Below, piece by piece: positions 61,784-64,000 of a stretch of 64,000 nucleotides of DNA. Source of the DNA: Bacillus carboniphilus (GTDB lineage: Bacteria; Bacillota; Bacilli; Bacillales; JC228). How positions within the stretch are numbered: position 1 is the stretch's first letter; every line of letters begins with the position of its first letter. The notes beneath the pieces were generated by a model. That model had not been told where the DNA came from and made no database searches. It saw only the letters and a list, made by a program, of their open reading frames with translations. A program made the translations under genes and the position numbers. The stretch is taken from NCBI RefSeq assembly GCF_039522365.1, contig NZ_BAAADJ010000021.1:25584-89583 (forward strand), in the 5' to 3' direction.

Positions 61784-62468
61784 ATTTATACCCCATTCCT
61801 CTAACCGTATGGATATATTCATTTGGTGTCATTTCTCTAATCTTTTCTCGTAAGTGCTTAATATGCACATCAATCGTTCGGTCAGATACCGCTTTTTCGT
61901 TATTTTCATATATTAAATTTAGTATTTGATCTCTTGATAAAACTTGGTTGGGGTGTTGCATGAATGTATGGAGGAGCTTGAACTCAAAATGAGTAAGCTC
62001 TAATTTCTTCCCGTTAATCGTCGCCACACCTTTAGCGGGTTTAATCATGAACCCATGGAAAGTTAGCTTGCCACAACGACTAGCCGTCCTTCTTAGAACA
62101 GCCTCAATTCTGACCATCAATTCGGCAGGACTAAACGGTTTTACTACGTAATCATCGGCTCCGAGTTTAAAGCCTTGAATTTTATGCTTTTCCGAAGCCT
62201 TCGCCGTGAGCATGATAATGGGCATCACACTGTTTAAATCCTCTCGAACCCAGCGACAAACCTCTTCACCACTAAATTTAGGAAGCATCAAGTCTAAAAT
62301 CAGAATACAAGGATCATACTGTAGGATTCTTTCTTTCGCCTCAGCACCATCCTCTGCTTCAATGACTTCATATCCTTCTTTAGTTAAATAAATCTTAACA
62401 AGATTTCGGATTTTAGGATCATCTTCCACCACTAAAACTGATTTCCCTATAAGGTTGGAATAATTCAA
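61767..62468 (-). CDS. OmpR/PhoB-type response regulator
   Basis: A 233-residue two-domain regulator. The receiver has the phospho-acceptor Asp in ILILDLMLPKF, the Thr in IIMLTAKAS and the Lys in DDYVVKPFSPAEL. The C-terminal winged helix (TIDVHIKHLREKI, VRGMGYKFE) binds DNA. I start at TTG 62468 (NYSNLIGKSVLVVEDD), after AAAAGGTGAG. It lies 16 bases after the ccdA stop and would be expected to control this operon. Confidence 0.94.
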   Translation of the reverse strand: MNYSNLIGKSVLVVEDDPKIRNLVKIYLTKEGYEVIEAEDGAEAKERILQYDPCILILDLMLPKFSGEEVCRWVREDLNSVMPIIMLTAKASEKHKIQGFKLGADDYVVKPFSPAELMVRIEAVLRRTASRCGKLTFHGFMIKPAKGVATINGKKLELTHFEFKLLHTFMQHPNQVLSRDQILNLIYENNEKAVSDRTIDVHIKHLREKIREMTPNEYIHTVRGMGYKFEVLS

Positions 62469-62484
62469 AAATCTCACCTTTTTT

Positions 62485-63198
62485 CTATATTTCAAATAAG
62501 CTAAATGCTGACAGCCAAGCACTTATTTTTTGCATTTGGCCACTCAGTACAAGGAAGCCAAGTAAAATCATAATAATTCCATTAACAAAGGCAAGTTTAG
62601 ATAAATATTTGTTGATTTTTCGCAGTGCCTTTAAAGAGTAGGATATCACAATTGAAATGATGATAAATGGAATAGCCATACCCAATGAATAAATACTTAG
62701 TAAGAATATGCCATATGTGAGTGTATCCGATTGGCTTGCCAAAAGAAGAATCGACGACAGAGCTAGTCCAACACATGGTGACCAACCTGTGGCAAAGGCC
62801 ATACCAAGTACGACCGAACTGAAAATGTTTTTCGATTTCTGTTCGGTATGAAATCGTTTTTCTTTCATTAAAAATTTAATCTTTAAAAGACCTGCCATTT
62901 GTAACCCAAATAGAATAATGAGAAATCCAGCTATTTGCATAATTAGTACTCGATAATTCATTAGAAGCTGTCCTAGAAAACTAGCGGAAGCGCCGAGTGC
63001 AATGAAAATGATACTGAAACCTATAATAAATCCTAAAGATCGCAAATATAATGTTTGTCGATTAACCTGTAATTTGGAGTCTTCAATTTTTCCTCCTGTT
63101 AAATGTGTAACATAGGCAGGTAGTAAAGGGAAAACACAGGGGGAGAAAAATGACAGCAAACCACCAAAAAAGGCAAATAAAAGACCGATCTCATTCAT
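62485..63198 (-). CDS. ccdA: CcdA-type thiol-disulfide transmembrane protein
   Basis: A 237-residue membrane protein with six helices, of the CcdA/DsbD-beta family. The two conserved Cys are in FFSPCVFPLLPAY (about residue 21) and TGWSPCVGLALSS (about residue 140). It moves electrons from cytoplasmic thioredoxin to external thioredoxin-like proteins such as the TlpA/ResA protein of this operon. Start is ATG 63198, after GAGGAG. It is the first gene of the operon. Confidence 0.94.
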   Translation of the reverse strand: MNEIGLLFAFFGGLLSFFSPCVFPLLPAYVTHLTGGKIEDSKLQVNRQTLYLRSLGFIIGFSIIFIALGASASFLGQLLMNYRVLIMQIAGFLIILFGLQMAGLLKIKFLMKEKRFHTEQKSKNIFSSVVLGMAFATGWSPCVGLALSSILLLASQSDTLTYGIFLLSIYSLGMAIPFIIISIVISYSLKALRKINKYLSKLAFVNGIIMILLGFLVLSGQMQKISAWLSAFSLFEI

Positions 63199-63270
63199 AA
63201 AATCACTCCTCATCTGCGTATAGTTTGGACCATGTTTGTTAAAGTTTCATTAAAAAGTGATTTTAGACAT

Positions 63271-63394
63271 AAAAAAAAGACGCCTAATAAGGCGTCTTTT
63301 TTGCGTATATTGAGGCGATAGACTGTGCGCCACATCGCACATTTCTCCATGACGGATGTGTCCATCGACTTACACAATTCAGCTCATCGCTCAA
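63271..63394 (-). ncRNA. Structured leader with attenuator-like terminator before ccdA
   Basis: On the minus strand, TTGAGCGAT (63394-63386) pairs with ATCGCCTCAA (63319-63310), closing a fold that holds the hairpin TGTGCG-ATGTGG-CGCACA (63341-63324). A perfect terminator, AAAAAAGACGCCT (complement of 63290-63302) with AGGCGTCTTTTTT, lies at 63302-63271. It is 73 bases before the ccdA start. The predicted transcription start coincides with the 5' end of the closing stem. No known riboswitch family is matched. Confidence 0.5.
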
Positions 63395-63396
63395 CT

Positions 63397-63425
63397 AATA
63401 TATCACTGATAGTAAGTAAAAACAA
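63397..63425 (-). promoter_or_regulatory. SigmaA-type promoter of the ccdA operon leader
   Basis: On the minus strand, TTGTTT (63425-63420) and TATATT (63402-63397) have a 17-base spacer. It points toward the leader RNA and ccdA. Confidence 0.6.
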
Positions 63426-63521
63426 CTACTATTTTTTACCTAGCCATACTTTCTCCTTATTGTTATACTTAACCATTTGTGAGATAGTTGCTTTAAGCAA
63501 ATAAATGAGGAGGGAGTTTGG

Positions 63522-64000
63522 ATGGCGATTTTGACACATCATCATGTTAATAAAGTTAGACACTTCAACCGGTTTATTACTCGGTATATCGGTGTTTTAG
63601 AAGAGGGTCTTTTACAGAGTTCCTATTCCTTAACTGAATCACGTATTTTATTTGAGCTTGCAAATGGAAATAACATGACCATTTCTGGATTAACTACATT
63701 ATTAGGATTGGATGCGGGTTATGTAAGTAGGATAATTTCTAAGCTTGAGAAAATGGGGATTTTACATAAAATACAATCCGAATCTGATGGTAGACAACGC
63801 TACCTCCGTTTATCTGAAAAGGGGATGGAGGAGTATAAGATTTTAAATGCACGCTCCCACGATGAAGTGTATTCCAAACTAAATGTAATACCCTACCATG
63901 AACAAGAAAGATTAGTGGAGTCTATGGAGGAGATTGAAAAAATTTTATCTCATTCTAGTATCGTAAGTGAAAAGGACGAAGTAATGATTAGGCCTCATAA
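63522..64000 (+). CDS. MarR-GNAT bifunctional protein, 3' end cut off
   Basis: The frame runs off the window after 159 codons. The visible part is a MarR-type winged helix: FNRFITRYIGVLEEGLL, LDAGYVSRIISKLEKMG, SDGRQRYLRLSEKG. The sequence RHFNRFITRYIGVLEEG and the long linker are typical of proteins that carry a GNAT acetyltransferase after the MarR domain; the last residues (EVMIRPH) would begin it. GAGGAGGGAG precedes ATG 63522. Confidence 0.85.
   Translation, partial: MAILTHHHVNKVRHFNRFITRYIGVLEEGLLQSSYSLTESRILFELANGNNMTISGLTTLLGLDAGYVSRIISKLEKMGILHKIQSESDGRQRYLRLSEKGMEEYKILNARSHDEVYSKLNVIPYHEQERLVESMEEIEKILSHSSIVSEKDEVMIRPH

Overview
The window looks like a chromosomal segment of a spore-forming member of the Bacillaceae (AT-rich Firmicute). 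Support comes from strong AGGAGG-type ribosome binding sites, frequent TTG/GTG starts, the complete cotJABC spore-coat operon, a bacillopeptidase F, a TopB and a CvfB close to their Bacillus forms, and a likely gamma-type SASP relative. Genus and species cannot be set from the sequence. I see no rRNA, tRNA, insertion sequence, prophage or CRISPR array.

Layout. 1-11 kb: two small unknown genes, two overlapping GNAT acetyltransferases, two zinc oligopeptidases around an HMA-like protein, the tldD/tldE pair and a DUF819 membrane protein. 11-20 kb: an MFS permease, topB, a DUF218 protein, a secreted lipase, a cold-inducible YdjO-like protein with a candidate RNA leader, and cvfB. 20-25.4 kb (minus strand): five tightly overlapping genes (ketoacyl synthase III, ATP-grasp ligase, SDR, metallo-beta-lactamase-fold hydrolase, adenylate-forming enzyme) that form an unassigned biosynthetic operon. 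25.6-31 kb: cold shock protein, a structured leader with terminator, pabBAC for p-aminobenzoate, a SIMPL protein and VanW. 31.6-36 kb: bacillopeptidase F. 36-46 kb: a 52-bp tandem repeat array, ribA-ribD, a DUF3231 protein, an EamA permease with a probable 3' frameshift, a decayed CheY/CheR-like gene, cotJABC and galE. 46-59 kb: an ArsR repressor with a clear palindromic operator driving an SRPBCC-PDZ fusion, an LRR protein, deformylase, an ECF sigma/anti-sigma pair, SDR, DDAH-like hydrolase, methyltransferase, APH-like kinase and transporters. 59-63.4 kb (minus strand): a thiol-redox operon (ccdA, two-component system, OsmC, membrane protein, TlpA/ResA) preceded by a promoter, a structured RNA and a terminator. 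The window ends inside a MarR-GNAT gene.

The best candidates for something undescribed are the five-gene KASIII/adenylation operon and the thiol-redox operon with its attenuator-like leader. The KASIII operon resembles olefin/beta-lactone logic but has an ATP-grasp and an MBL enzyme. In the redox operon, the sensor kinase has a very short external loop with a single cysteine. The window also carries several families of hairpin-forming intergenic repeats (51 bp tandem, 52 bp tandem, and a dispersed element of about 215 bp).
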